64,000 nucleotides of DNA from Paenibacillus hamazuiensis (GTDB taxonomy: Bacteria; Bacillota; Bacilli; Paenibacillales; NBRC-103111), in assembly GCF_023276405.1 (NCBI RefSeq), contig NZ_JALRMO010000001.1:620001-684000 (forward strand). Reading direction: 5' to 3'. A program made the translations under genes and the position numbers. A model generated the notes under the pieces. That model did not search any database, had not been told where the DNA came from, and saw only the letters and a list, made by a program, of their open reading frames with translations. Positions 1 to 8,553 of this stretch are shown one piece after another. Position 1 is the first letter of the stretch. Each line of letters starts with the position of its first letter.

Positions 1-849
1 CGGGTCAATGTGCCGGACGGCGCCTTGAAGCATATCCGCAAGCGGTATGCGGCGCTTCTGACCATGACCGACCGCTGGGTGGGCAGGCTGCTCGATGCGT
101 TGGACCGGTACGGGCTGTGGGAAGATACGATGATCGTGTTCACCTCCGACCACGGATATATGCTGGGCGAACACCGCTTTATGGCGAAAAATGTGATGCC
201 CGCTTACAACGAGATCGTTCGCATTCCGCTAATGGTTCACATGCCGGGAGATCTGCATGCCGGCAAGCGGCTGGACGCATTGACGCAAAACGTCGACCTG
301 TTCCCGACCTTGCTTGACCATTACGGGGTGGACGTAAGCCGCTGCCGAAACAAGCTGCACGGCAAGTCGTGGCTGCCGCTCATCCGCGAGGAGGTATTCT
401 CCATCCGGGAATGCGCCCTATACGGATACTTCGGCAAAAACGTCAACGTGACGGATGGGGAGTATACATACTTCCGCGCTTCGGTTCACGAAGACAATTC
501 GCCGATCTATTTGTACACCGCGATGCCGACAACGATCGGTCATTATTACGGGACCGACCATATTGCGGACCCGGGACGGATCGAGATGGGCCCGTTCCTT
601 TCGTGGACCGGTTTCCCCGTATATAAAATACCCGGAGATAACGTGAAGATGAAGGATCGGACGCAATCCTTTCATGTGAACGGCGAATATATCCGGCAGC
701 ATCTGCTCTTCGACATTCGCGAGGATGCCGGGCAGAGCCGTCCCCTTCGGGATGAAGAAGCCGAACGCCGAATGACGGCGCTGCTGCGTGAGGCGCTTAT
801 GGAGCACGACGCGCCAAAGGAGCAGTACGAGCGGCTGGGACTTTCGTAA
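1..849 (+). CDS. Sulfatase family hydrolase, C-terminal part (cut by window edge)
   Basis: The reading frame is already open at base 1 and runs 282 codons to a TAA, so only the C-terminal part is visible. The segment TSDHGYMLGEH near residue 55 is the metal-binding and substrate-loop signature of the alkaline phosphatase/arylsulfatase superfamily, followed by the usual NVDLFPTLLD stretch that precedes the C-terminal subdomain. The N-terminal CxPxR motif that carries the formylglycine residue lies outside the window, so catalytic competence cannot be judged. By family it would remove sulfate (or less often phosphate or phosphonate) esters, plausibly from polysaccharides, which fits the carbohydrate genes further right. 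The GTG at base 10 is not the true start. Confidence 0.88.
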   Translation, partial: RVNVPDGALKHIRKRYAALLTMTDRWVGRLLDALDRYGLWEDTMIVFTSDHGYMLGEHRFMAKNVMPAYNEIVRIPLMVHMPGDLHAGKRLDALTQNVDLFPTLLDHYGVDVSRCRNKLHGKSWLPLIREEVFSIRECALYGYFGKNVNVTDGEYTYFRASVHEDNSPIYLYTAMPTTIGHYYGTDHIADPGRIEMGPFLSWTGFPVYKIPGDNVKMKDRTQSFHVNGEYIRQHLLFDIREDAGQSRPLRDEEAERRMTALLREALMEHDAPKEQYERLGLS

Positions 850-863
850 AGGGAGTGCTTTTT

Positions 864-895
864 AACAATGCGACTTCGTGTTGCATTGTTTTTTT
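864..895 (+). terminator. Rho-independent terminator after the sulfatase
   Basis: Perfect 8-bp stem AACAATGC/GCATTGTT with an 11-nt loop, followed directly by a run of T residues, 15 bases after the sulfatase stop codon. Confidence 0.85.
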
Positions 896-1063
896 CACTT
901 TCCTCATTACCATAATTTCCCTATTCTGCGGTTGCAATTTTCACAAAAAAGTTACTTGCAAGATGGAGAAAATCGGTATAAACTAGCTAAGTTAAGGTTT
1001 GATATGTGAAATAAATCACAACCAGAGTCAGGAATGCTCACAGGAAAAAGGAGGAGTCAAGTC

Positions 1064-1516
1064 ATGTCCCCAACTGAAGGACAAGTGCAAGAAGTACAGA
1101 CTGCGGTCGCAGAGACGGCGGCAACCACGACCCAGAAGCTTGATATGGCCATTATGGACCAATTGCTGAAGCCCGAGGTTCAGCAATCGCTGACCGAGCT
1201 TGTCAACAATTTACCCAAAATCACGGAGATGGTGAATACGCTGACGCAGGCGTACGATCTGGTTAAAACGGTGGCAAACGACCGCGTCTTCATCGACGAT
1301 TTGAAGCACGGCTTCGAAGAGTTCGTTAAGCCGATACAGGACAAGGCGAAGGGCATTGCCGTCGCCGCAATCGAAGCGAACGACCGCGCCGAGGCGGAAA
1401 ACGCGCCGACGATCGGCGTTTTCGGATTGCTTAAAATGCTGAAGGATCCGCAGATGCAGAAGACGCTGCGTTTCACCCAGGCATTCCTTGATGTTTTGGC
1501 GGAGAAAAAGAGATAA
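1064..1516 (+). CDS. DUF1641 family protein
   Basis: Soluble, helix-rich protein of 150 residues without signal peptide. The C-terminal half (VFGLLKMLKDPQMQKTLRFT) is the conserved DUF1641 segment. The start at 1064 is chosen over an upstream ATG at 1034 because AGGAG lies 8 bases before it and the extra upstream residues are not family-like. It is followed after 14 bases by an NADH-dehydrogenase-like flavoprotein. DUF1641 proteins are regularly found beside type II NADH dehydrogenase, sulfide:quinone reductase or formate dehydrogenase genes, so an accessory or membrane-docking role for the neighbouring flavoenzyme is a reasonable inference. The molecular function is not known. Confidence 0.85.
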   Translation: MSPTEGQVQEVQTAVAETAATTTQKLDMAIMDQLLKPEVQQSLTELVNNLPKITEMVNTLTQAYDLVKTVANDRVFIDDLKHGFEEFVKPIQDKAKGIAVAAIEANDRAEAENAPTIGVFGLLKMLKDPQMQKTLRFTQAFLDVLAEKKR

Positions 1517-1530
1517 GGGGGACATTACTC

Positions 1531-2709
1531 ATGGCGAAGCACATTGTCATTTTGGGAGGCGGCTACGGCGGATTGCTTACCGCCCTGACGGCACGGAAAT
1601 ACATCAAATCCGAGGATGCGGCGATCACCTTGATCAATAAGACGCCTTCCCACCAAATTGTTACCGAGCTGCACCGGCTCGCGGTCGGCGGCGTGAGCGA
1701 AGGCAATGTCGCGCTGCCGCTCGGCAAGCTGCTCAAGGGCAAGCAGGTTGAGCTGATGGTGGATTCTGTAGAGAGCATCGATCTGAACGGCAAGCAGGTG
1801 CGTCTTGCCAGCGGTTTGACTACGGCGTATGACAAGCTCGTCATCGCGCTCGGCAGCGAAACGGCGTTTTTCGGCATTCCCGGTCTTCAGGAAAGCAGCA
1901 TGACGCTGAAGTCGGTGGAGGAAGCAAACCGCGTGCGCGCCCATGTGGCCGCACGTCTCGACGCGTACCGCGAATCCGGCAACAAAGCGGATGCAACCTT
2001 CGTGATCGGCGGAGGCGGTTTGACCGGCATCGAGCTGATCGGGGAAATGGTCGATACGCTTCCGGAGCTGTGCATTCAAAAAGGTGTTAACTTTGATGAC
2101 ATTTCGCTTTACTGCGTGGAAGCGGGCCCTGCCATTCTTCCGGGTTTTGCGCCGGAGCTTGTGGAGCGCGCACATGCATCGCTTACAAAACGCGGCGTCA
2201 AAATTTTGACCGGCGTGGCCGTAACGGAAGTGCAGGGCCGCAATGTCATTTTGAAGGACGGCACGTCGATCGAGACGAACACGCTCGTATGGACCGGCGG
2301 CGTCACGGGCAACAGCGTGGTAGCCGCTTCCGGCATCGAGAACAACCGCGGCCGCGCCACCGTGACGGCAGGCCTGAAGTCGACCTCGCATCCGGATGTT
2401 TTCCTGGCCGGCGACAGCGCCGTCGTGATGAGTCCGGAAGGCCGCCCGTATCCGCCAAGCGCGCAGATCGCATGGCAGATGGGCGAAACCGTCGGCTACA
2501 ACCTGTACGCCGAATTCAAAGGGCTGCCTTTGAAGGAGTTTAAGCCGGTATTCTCGGGAACGCTCGCCAGCCTTGGACGCAAGGACGCGATCGGCACGAT
2601 CGGCGGGAGCCAGCTGCGCCTGAAAGGCACGCCGGCATCGCTGATGAAGGAAGCGAGCAACGTGCGGTATTTGTCGCACATCAACGGGCTGTTCTCGCTC
2701 GCTTATTAA
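1531..2709 (+). CDS. NAD(P)/FAD-dependent oxidoreductase, NDH-2-like
   Basis: A 392-residue two-dinucleotide-binding-domain flavoprotein. The N-terminal GGGYGGLLTA is the FAD ADP-binding motif, GGGGLTGIELIGEM in the middle is the NAD(P)H-binding motif, and FLAGDSAVV is the second FAD signature. Length and layout fit type II NADH:quinone dehydrogenases, which oxidise NADH at the inner face of the membrane and pass electrons to menaquinone without pumping protons. Sulfide:quinone reductase is a relative, but its cysteine pattern is not obvious here. It starts 14 bases after the DUF1641 gene behind AAGGGGG and is clearly co-transcribed with it. The C-terminus is short, so membrane binding may depend on the partner. 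Confidence 0.85.
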   Translation: MAKHIVILGGGYGGLLTALTARKYIKSEDAAITLINKTPSHQIVTELHRLAVGGVSEGNVALPLGKLLKGKQVELMVDSVESIDLNGKQVRLASGLTTAYDKLVIALGSETAFFGIPGLQESSMTLKSVEEANRVRAHVAARLDAYRESGNKADATFVIGGGGLTGIELIGEMVDTLPELCIQKGVNFDDISLYCVEAGPAILPGFAPELVERAHASLTKRGVKILTGVAVTEVQGRNVILKDGTSIETNTLVWTGGVTGNSVVAASGIENNRGRATVTAGLKSTSHPDVFLAGDSAVVMSPEGRPYPPSAQIAWQMGETVGYNLYAEFKGLPLKEFKPVFSGTLASLGRKDAIGTIGGSQLRLKGTPASLMKEASNVRYLSHINGLFSLAY

Positions 2710-2749
2710 ACCTGTTCGCAACAAGACGGAATTGAATGCTTATTTTTGG

Positions 2750-2795
2750 ACCCGGGAGACGACACTATGAAAAAAGTGAAGATCCCGGGTTTTTC
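2750..2795 (+). terminator. Possible terminator after the NDH-2-like gene
   Basis: Perfect inverted repeat ACCCGGGA (2750-2757) and TCCCGGGT (2783-2790) with a long 25-nt loop, followed by TTTTT. The loop is longer than usual, so termination efficiency is uncertain. Confidence 0.5.
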
Positions 2796-2866
2796 GCTTC
2801 CGGTAGAAAACGGAGGTCCGGCCCGCAAAAGGGAATGGAACGAATAATACCGAAACAAATTAGAGC

Positions 2867-3583
2867 ATGAGAGGTAGAGGCAGGTTGCGTGCAACGATAA
2901 AGAAAATGATTCCGGCCGCATGCATGATCCTTGGCATCGGTCTGCTCGCTTATCCTACGGTGAACGACCGCTATGAGAGCTACCTGCAGCAAAAAATTTT
3001 GGCGCAGTGGGAAAGTAACCTGCTGCTTCTCGATCGAACGGAGCCGGAGACGGGGCCGGCGCCCGATGTCTCCGCTGCGCCCGTGCCCGAAGAACGCTTG
3101 CTCTCCGGCGCTCCGCTTATGCCTTTGCGCGCGGAACAACCTGCAGCTCCGATTCCGGTTCAAACCCCGGTTGCGGACGAAAACGTGGAGGGCGTTCTGG
3201 TCATAGACAAGATTAATTTGAAGCTGCCGATCCTCAAAGGGGCGACGGCAAAAAATATGAAAATCTCCGTTGCCAGCATCGAGAATACCGGAAGACCGGG
3301 AGCTGTCGGCAACTATGCGATCGCCGGGCACAGGAATCTGACCTACGGAAAAAACTTCAACAGATTGGACGAGGTCGAGGCGGGAGATATCGTCGAGGTG
3401 GACGCAGGCGGCCGCAATTACCGTTACAAAGTTGAAGAAAAACTGTACGTTTTGCCGAAGGAGGTTTGGGTGTTGAAAGGAAACGGCAAAGACCGGGAGA
3501 TTACCTTGATCACCTGCCACCCTATGGAAAACCCGACCCACCGAATTGCGGTCAAAGGAAAATTGATTGAAGACGGGAAATAA
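2867..3583 (+). CDS. Class D sortase
   Basis: A 238-residue membrane-anchored transpeptidase. Residues 13-30 form an N-terminal membrane anchor preceded by a basic stretch, then a Pro/Ala-rich spacer (about 55-103) leads to the sortase barrel. The catalytic triad is visible: His155 in AIAGHRNL, Cys217 in TLITCHP and Arg226 in PTHRIAVKG. TLITCHP is typical of class D enzymes. These cut an LPxT-type signal and join surface proteins to peptidoglycan. The obvious client is the LPQTG protein encoded 1.2 kb downstream. The ATG at 2867 has no clear ribosome-binding site; a TTG at 2885 or ATG at 2909 could be the real start without losing the membrane segment. Confidence 0.9.
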   Translation: MRGRGRLRATIKKMIPAACMILGIGLLAYPTVNDRYESYLQQKILAQWESNLLLLDRTEPETGPAPDVSAAPVPEERLLSGAPLMPLRAEQPAAPIPVQTPVADENVEGVLVIDKINLKLPILKGATAKNMKISVASIENTGRPGAVGNYAIAGHRNLTYGKNFNRLDEVEAGDIVEVDAGGRNYRYKVEEKLYVLPKEVWVLKGNGKDREITLITCHPMENPTHRIAVKGKLIEDGK

Positions 3584-3663
3584 TTTTTTTCTGGTCAAAG
3601 CTTTGAATATGTGGTACATTACAAAATAAGACAAGTTTCTTCATCATTCATATATGATTTCGG

Positions 3664-3762
3664 TTCTTTCCACCGATAAAGGCAAATTTGGCGAAAGCCA
3701 AAGACGCAAAGCTACAGGGCCTTCCGCAGCATTCGTGCTGTGATGGCAGCCAGTTACCGAAA
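3664..3762 (+). promoter_or_regulatory. Cyclic-di-GMP-I (GEMM-I) riboswitch
   Basis: The leader carries the GEMM-I landmarks in order: AAAGGCAAA, a P2 hairpin TTTGGC-GAAA-GCCAAA with a GNRA tetraloop, the conserved GACGCAAAGC joining region, a P3 hairpin GCAGCA-TTCG-TGCTGT, then GATGGCAGCCAGTTACCG closing the aptamer. The base I align with the ligand-contacting G of the Vc2 aptamer is G, favouring c-di-GMP over cyclic AMP-GMP. The aptamer ends right at the AAAGGAG ribosome-binding site (3761-3767) of the next gene, and an upstream TTTCGGT can pair with ACCGAAA there, so control of translation initiation is plausible. Whether ligand turns expression on or off cannot be decided by eye. Confidence 0.9.
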
Positions 3763-3775
3763 GGAGAGTTTTTTT

Positions 3776-4576
3776 ATGCTTTCCAGGGCTCTCGTAACCG
3801 TGTTGTCGGCGTTGTTCTTACTGATCGCTGCGCCGCAAGGCATAGAAGCCGCTTCGGCGGTCATCGACAAAAGCTCTCTGGGTCAAGGAATCATTACGGT
3901 GAACTATCCCGACAATAAAGACGCGAAAGCGATAGTCCGCATTGCCAAAGGGAGCGTTAAATATGATTATGCGCTGGTCAAAGGCGGACGTTATCCGCTG
4001 CAGCTTGGAAACGGCAGCTACAGCGTTCTGATTGCGGAGGCGGCGGAAGGCAGCAAATATAAAGTCATCGCGCAGGAAAGCTTGGATTTAAAGCTGGATA
4101 ACGAAAATGCCGTATTTTTACAATCTATCCCGATGATCGATTGGAAGCCGGAATCGAAACCGGTCGTCGAAGCCAAGGCATTAACTGCCGGCGGCGGGTC
4201 GGACAAAGACAAAGTTGCCGCAATCTATGCTTATATTACCAAGCATTTTACATATGATTACGAGAAAGCGAGCGGCGTGGATGCCGGTTATCTCCCTCAG
4301 CTCGACGAAATTTACGATGCTTCGAAAGGTATTTGTTACGATTTTGCGGCAACTTTTGCCGCAATGGCGAGAAGTGTCGACATTCCGACCCGTCTCGTTA
4401 TGGGGTATGCCAACGAAGCGCCCGATACATACCACGCTTGGAATCAAGTTTTTTTGAAAGAGAGCGGCGAGTGGATCACCATCGATACTACATATGACGC
4501 CGTCCGACTGCAAAACGGACAAGAGACTCCGTTGGTAAAAGATGCGAAGGATTATACCGTCAGCAAAATATATTGA
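3776..4576 (+). CDS. Secreted transglutaminase-like protein
   Basis: A 266-residue exported protein. Residues 1-24 are a signal peptide ending near GIEAAS. The C-terminal half is a transglutaminase-like papain fold with the triad Cys187 (GICYDFAA), His220 (TYHAWNQ) and Asp237 (TIDTTYD). The N-terminal half (about 25-130) is a beta-rich domain I cannot name. Transglutaminase-like proteins of this kind act as proteases, peptidases or cross-linkers at the cell surface. The start at 3776 follows AAAGGAG at ideal distance, and the c-di-GMP riboswitch sits directly upstream, making this the primary switched gene. The neighbours are a sortase and a large LPQTG adhesin, so a role in processing or cross-linking that surface protein is a fair inference. 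Confidence 0.88.
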   Translation: MLSRALVTVLSALFLLIAAPQGIEAASAVIDKSSLGQGIITVNYPDNKDAKAIVRIAKGSVKYDYALVKGGRYPLQLGNGSYSVLIAEAAEGSKYKVIAQESLDLKLDNENAVFLQSIPMIDWKPESKPVVEAKALTAGGGSDKDKVAAIYAYITKHFTYDYEKASGVDAGYLPQLDEIYDASKGICYDFAATFAAMARSVDIPTRLVMGYANEAPDTYHAWNQVFLKESGEWITIDTTYDAVRLQNGQETPLVKDAKDYTVSKIY

Positions 4577-4610
4577 TACGCCGCTTGTCAAACATCCCGA
4601 ATACCGATAC

Positions 4611-4637
4611 CCGCCTTTGTTTCGAGGCGGTTTTTTT
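4611..4637 (+). terminator. Terminator between transglutaminase-like gene and adhesin
   Basis: CCGCCT/AGGCGG stem with 8-nt loop followed by seven T residues. It implies that the adhesin has its own promoter or depends on readthrough. A very short frame (MEKRT, 4724-4741) behind a strong AGGAGGGGG sequence lies in the 188 bases between terminator and adhesin; its meaning is unclear. Confidence 0.85.
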
Positions 4638-4825
4638 GCGTTGTTTAGAAAAAGTTCAGATCCATATTTTAGAATGCTACAGGGGCCTTAAAAATCCAAT
4701 TTTATGCAGAAGGAGGGGGACGGATGGAAAAACGGACATGACCGGAACAATCGGTATCTTAAATAAGGCAACTAGACCGAGAAAAAAATGGGACGAAGAG
4801 GAGAAGGAGAGGCGTTGAGAAGCAA

Positions 4826-7800
4826 ATGCTAAAGAGAAAGATCAGCACAATGCTGGTCGCACTTATGATTTTAATGCAAGTTTTGAACGGATTCGGCTTG
4901 GCTGTGGCCCGAGCTTCGGCTATTCCGGAAAACATTTTGACCAGCGTGACGATGGCGGTCTACGACAGCCAAGGTCAGGTAGTAACGGACAACGTTTACG
5001 AGCAGGGCTCCAAGGTACGGCTCGACTACGCGTGGTCGCTGCCAAACGGTCATGGCTACCGTGCGGGGGATACATTTACGTTTTCGCTGCCGCAGCAATT
5101 TTTATTGTTTAACGATTTTGGAGGTCTGTTGAAAATCGATGACGACGATGTCGGAACGTTTCAGGTAACTGCAGCCGATCATCGGGTCGCGATGACTTTT
5201 AACGACTACATCGAATCGCATTCCTACGTTCATGGCATTCTCACTTTCAACACGCAATTCGACGTTAAGCAAATAACGGGAAGCACCACCCAGACAATCG
5301 TCATTCCGGTCCACGGCGGCGATCAGGTGTTTACGCTTCGATTCAAGCCAAACGCGGTATCGACGATAGATAAAAGCGGCGCACCCGATGGCTTTAATGC
5401 CAAAAATATCAATTGGTCCGTCGACGTGAACAAGATGCTGGATTCCGTGCAAAACGCGGTGGTAACGGATCCGATTCCGGCCGGGCTTTCGGCGCCGGTC
5501 ACAGTGGCCGTTTATCAATTGAATGTGAATCTGGACGGAACGGTAAGCCAAGGCGCGCCTGTGACACCCGATCGTTATACGGTGGATACGACCGGAAATT
5601 TGCTGAAAGTCAGCTTTAAGGACGACCCTATGCAGAATGCATACCGCATCCGGTTTACGACGCCGATCAACGATATGGATAAAGTCTCGTTTATCAATAC
5701 GGCAACATTCGCAGGCAGTAACAAAACGCCGGCGAGTGCAACGGCTACCGTTAACGTTCAGTACGGAAGCGCGTTGGCCAAGTCAACAACCGATTATGAT
5801 TCGAAGACGCAAACCGTCGGTTGGTCCGTCAAATACAATTACAACGAAAAGACGATAGCGCAAACGGATGCGGTCTTAACCGATTTGTTCAACGATACGC
5901 AGCAATTGGTTGCGGGTTCGCTTCATGTTTATCCGATTACGCTGGACGCGTCCGGCAAAGAGACGCGGGGCGGCGAGCTGACCGAGGGTCCCGCCGGCCA
6001 ATACACGGTGACTCCGGAAAACGCTGCGGGCAAGGACGGCTTCAAGCTGCAATTCAACCATGCCGTAACCTCTGCGTACGAAATCATTTACCAAACCCGC
6101 GCGGTCGGCCGGGTCATCGATGACGCAAAAATTACGAACAAGGTTACCTCCGCAAGTGGAGGAAGCGGTACCGCCACCCGTGATATCACTCAGGCGGTTG
6201 TCGTCAAAAGCGTCTACGGAGTTGATTACAAAGCCAAAACGGTAACCTGGAACATTGTGTTAAACGGCGACAGCCAGCCGATGAGCGGCGTTACGCTTAC
6301 GGACAGGTTCCCTAACGGAGGGATGAAATGGCTTCCCGACACTTTGGTGATTACGGATGGGACGGGGAAATTGAGCAGTCCGGCAGATTACATTCCGGAT
6401 AGCAGCGTTCCGGTGGAGGAAGGTTTTACGATTGCATTTAACAATGATCTTTCCGGACCGGTGTCGATCAGCTACAAAACGGAATTTAACCAGGATTGGA
6501 TCAGACCGGAGGGCAGCACGACGGATTTCGTCAACGAAGCCGTTGTCGATTGGACCGACAGTTCATCTGTAAAACGCACCAAAACGGTAACGTCCAAGTT
6601 TATCCCTAGGGATGAAGAGAAAAATAACGGGTTCAAACACGGCACCTACAATGCCGCTGCGAAGCAGCTGACTTGGACGATCGGAGTGAACTACAACGGC
6701 AAATCTCTGGATAACGCCGTTGTGGAGGATTCGCTGGAAGCGGGGCAAACGTTTGTCGGCGGCTCCCTCGTACTGTACAACATGATTATCCCGGCGAACG
6801 GAAATCCGTCCCAAGGTACGGTCGTGGACAGCACTTACTACAGCTACACGGTGAACGGCGACAACAAGCTGGTCGTGACGTTCCTGAAGCCAATTTCCGA
6901 CCCGTATTTAATCGAATTTAAAGCGAGCCTGGACGGGCGGTTGATTGACAGCAAGATCAGCAATACGGCCAAGCTGTTTGACGGAACGCGACCCGTTTCC
7001 AAGAACCTGACAGGTTCGGTTAACATCCCCAACGGGGGAGAGTATGTTAACAAAAACGGTGCGCAAAACGGCGACAAAATCGATTGGACCGTCTATATCA
7101 ACCGCGGACAATCCACGGTAGCCGATGCCAAACTCATCGACACGCCTTCTCAAAACCAGCTTTTGCTGCCGGATTCCTTTCATTTGTTTGCCGCGGCGGT
7201 GGCCGCGAACGGAAATGTGACCCGGGGAACGGAACTGGTTAAAGGGACGGACTATACGGTCGAGTTCAAGACGGACGATGATGGGAAGACGAGCTTCGAG
7301 TTGCGTTTTGCAAGCGAGATCAGGTCCGCTTATATTTTGCAGTACCAGTCTCTGATTGTTGCGAACGACAAAGAATCCGTCTCGAATAAAGTCGGCTTTA
7401 GCGGTAACAATGTTATCGCGGTGACCAAGGAAACGACGAAAAACATCGTGGTCGGCGTATCAAGCGGTTCCGGCACGGGCAGCGGCATAAGAGGCTCGCT
7501 CACGGTGAAAAAAGTGGACTCGGCCGACAGCAGCCTTCTGCTAAGCGGGGCGACCTTCGAGTTGTACCGAAAGTCCGGTTCGTCGGATTTGTTGATAAGC
7601 ACCCTTACAACTGATTCAACCGGAATCGCGGTATTTAAACAACTGCCTCTTGGAGATTACGTCATAAAAGAAACGGCAGCTCCGGACGGTTATTTGCCTG
7701 ACCCAACCGAGCATTCGGTCAAGATCGATTCTACAGCCGGATTTACTTTGTCCGTACCGAACACCAGGATAGCAACGCCGCCGGTGACACCGCCGGTAAC

Positions 7801-8434
7801 GCCGCCGGTAACGCCGCCAGTGACACCGCCGGTAACGCCGCCGGTAACGCCGCCGGTAACACCGCCGGTGACACCGCCGGTAACGCCGCCGGTAACACCG
7901 CCAGTGACACCGCCGGTGACGCCGCCAGTGACACCGCCGGTGACACCGCCGGTAACGCCGCCGGTGACGCCGCCGGTAACGCCGCCAGTGACGCCGCCGG
8001 TGACGCCGCCGTCAACGGCGCCGGACTCGTCGTCGGATGGCGGCGACACGTCGACGCCATCGACATCGCCGTCCGGCACAACGCCGACGGGGGGCGGGGG
8101 GACACCGATTCCGCCGGCCGCACCGGCAGCGGGTGAAGCACCGAAGCCGTCGCCGGCCCCGGAACCGGGACAGGATACTTTTATTGAAGTCGACACGGAA
8201 TTGCCGCCGGAAGGCGCTCCACCCGCCGGCACACAACCGGGCAGCGAAACGGAAACCCTTATTGACGTCGATGTGCCGGAAGTTCCGCTTGGAACTGTAC
8301 CTGTCGAAGAGATAGAACAACAAGAGACTCTTCCTCAGACAGGGGAAGCCAGCAGCTTGTATGTTGAAATTATCGGCTGTGTCTTGATTTTACTGGGAGT
8401 CGTTCTGAGAAGAAGATTGCTGAGAAGCGAGTAA
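4826..8434 (+). CDS. LPQTG-anchored multidomain surface adhesin
   Basis: A 1202-residue cell-wall protein. Residues 1-30 are a signal peptide. Residues about 35-170 resemble an adhesin N-terminal Ig-like domain. Five collagen-adhesin-type units follow, each with a W-[ST/N]-[VI]-x-x-N strand (near residues 195, 331, 473, 615 and 752; period about 140). A SpaA/Cna-B domain covers about 889-980 (GSLTVKKVD start, YVIKETAAPDGY end). Then come 19 perfect PPVT repeats (985-1060), an acidic Pro-rich linker, LPQTG (1169-1173), a hydrophobic segment and an Arg-rich tail. Cna-B and related units often form internal isopeptide bonds. It probably projects from the wall as an attachment stalk, anchored by the sortase upstream. 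Confidence 0.92.
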   Translation: MLKRKISTMLVALMILMQVLNGFGLAVARASAIPENILTSVTMAVYDSQGQVVTDNVYEQGSKVRLDYAWSLPNGHGYRAGDTFTFSLPQQFLLFNDFGGLLKIDDDDVGTFQVTAADHRVAMTFNDYIESHSYVHGILTFNTQFDVKQITGSTTQTIVIPVHGGDQVFTLRFKPNAVSTIDKSGAPDGFNAKNINWSVDVNKMLDSVQNAVVTDPIPAGLSAPVTVAVYQLNVNLDGTVSQGAPVTPDRYTVDTTGNLLKVSFKDDPMQNAYRIRFTTPINDMDKVSFINTATFAGSNKTPASATATVNVQYGSALAKSTTDYDSKTQTVGWSVKYNYNEKTIAQTDAVLTDLFNDTQQLVAGSLHVYPITLDASGKETRGGELTEGPAGQYTVTPENAAGKDGFKLQFNHAVTSAYEIIYQTRAVGRVIDDAKITNKVTSASGGSGTATRDITQAVVVKSVYGVDYKAKTVTWNIVLNGDSQPMSGVTLTDRFPNGGMKWLPDTLVITDGTGKLSSPADYIPDSSVPVEEGFTIAFNNDLSGPVSISYKTEFNQDWIRPEGSTTDFVNEAVVDWTDSSSVKRTKTVTSKFIPRDEEKNNGFKHGTYNAAAKQLTWTIGVNYNGKSLDNAVVEDSLEAGQTFVGGSLVLYNMIIPANGNPSQGTVVDSTYYSYTVNGDNKLVVTFLKPISDPYLIEFKASLDGRLIDSKISNTAKLFDGTRPVSKNLTGSVNIPNGGEYVNKNGAQNGDKIDWTVYINRGQSTVADAKLIDTPSQNQLLLPDSFHLFAAAVAANGNVTRGTELVKGTDYTVEFKTDDDGKTSFELRFASEIRSAYILQYQSLIVANDKESVSNKVGFSGNNVIAVTKETTKNIVVGVSSGSGTGSGIRGSLTVKKVDSADSSLLLSGATFELYRKSGSSDLLISTLTTDSTGIAVFKQLPLGDYVIKETAAPDGYLPDPTEHSVKIDSTAGFTLSVPNTRIATPPVTPPVTPPVTPPVTPPVTPPVTPPVTPPVTPPVTPPVTPPVTPPVTPPVTPPVTPPVTPPVTPPVTPPVTPPVTPPSTAPDSSSDGGDTSTPSTSPSGTTPTGGGGTPIPPAAPAAGEAPKPSPAPEPGQDTFIEVDTELPPEGAPPAGTQPGSETETLIDVDVPEVPLGTVPVEEIEQQETLPQTGEASSLYVEIIGCVLILLGVVLRRRLLRSE
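7778..8005 (+). repeat. 12-bp tandem repeat, 19 units, encoding PPVT
   Basis: Nineteen consecutive in-frame 12-bp units of the form CCGCCRGTRACR encode PPVT, followed by one variant unit encoding PPST. Units differ only at wobble positions, so the array is young or under homogenisation and copy number is likely to vary between strains. Confidence 0.97.
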
Positions 8435-8438
8435 ATCC

Positions 8439-8480
8439 AATGCCAGTTCGCCGAAGTTTACCGGCGGGCTGGCATTTTTA
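8439..8480 (+). terminator. Terminator of the adhesin gene
   Basis: A 15-bp nearly perfect stem (AATGCCAGTTCGCCG with CGGCGGGCTGGCATT) and AAGTTTAC loop followed by TTTTT, starting 5 bases after the adhesin stop codon. Confidence 0.88.
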
Positions 8481-8505
8481 ATCGTTTCGTTGTTGTGCCC
8501 ATTAA
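8480..8505 (+). repeat. 26-bp direct repeat, left copy
   Basis: Positions 8480-8505 are identical to 9400-9425 over 26 bases (core CGTTTCGTTGTTGTGCCC). The right copy lies inside the 3' end of the unknown gene at 8884-9498; the left copy directly abuts the adhesin terminator. Base composition turns sharply AT-rich at this point. Confidence 0.9.
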
Positions 8506-8553
8506 GATTATCTACAGTTTCTACTATTTTTGTTTGACTATTACCAAGTATAA

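Noticed and set aside
1525-2724. A 399-codon minus-strand gene
   Set aside because: Antisense shadow of the NADH-dehydrogenase-like gene.
7690-8232. Minus-strand frame with a long Gly-Gly-Val-Thr repeat
   Set aside because: It is the antisense reading of the PPVT array and its linker, has no ribosome-binding site, and lies wholly inside the adhesin gene.
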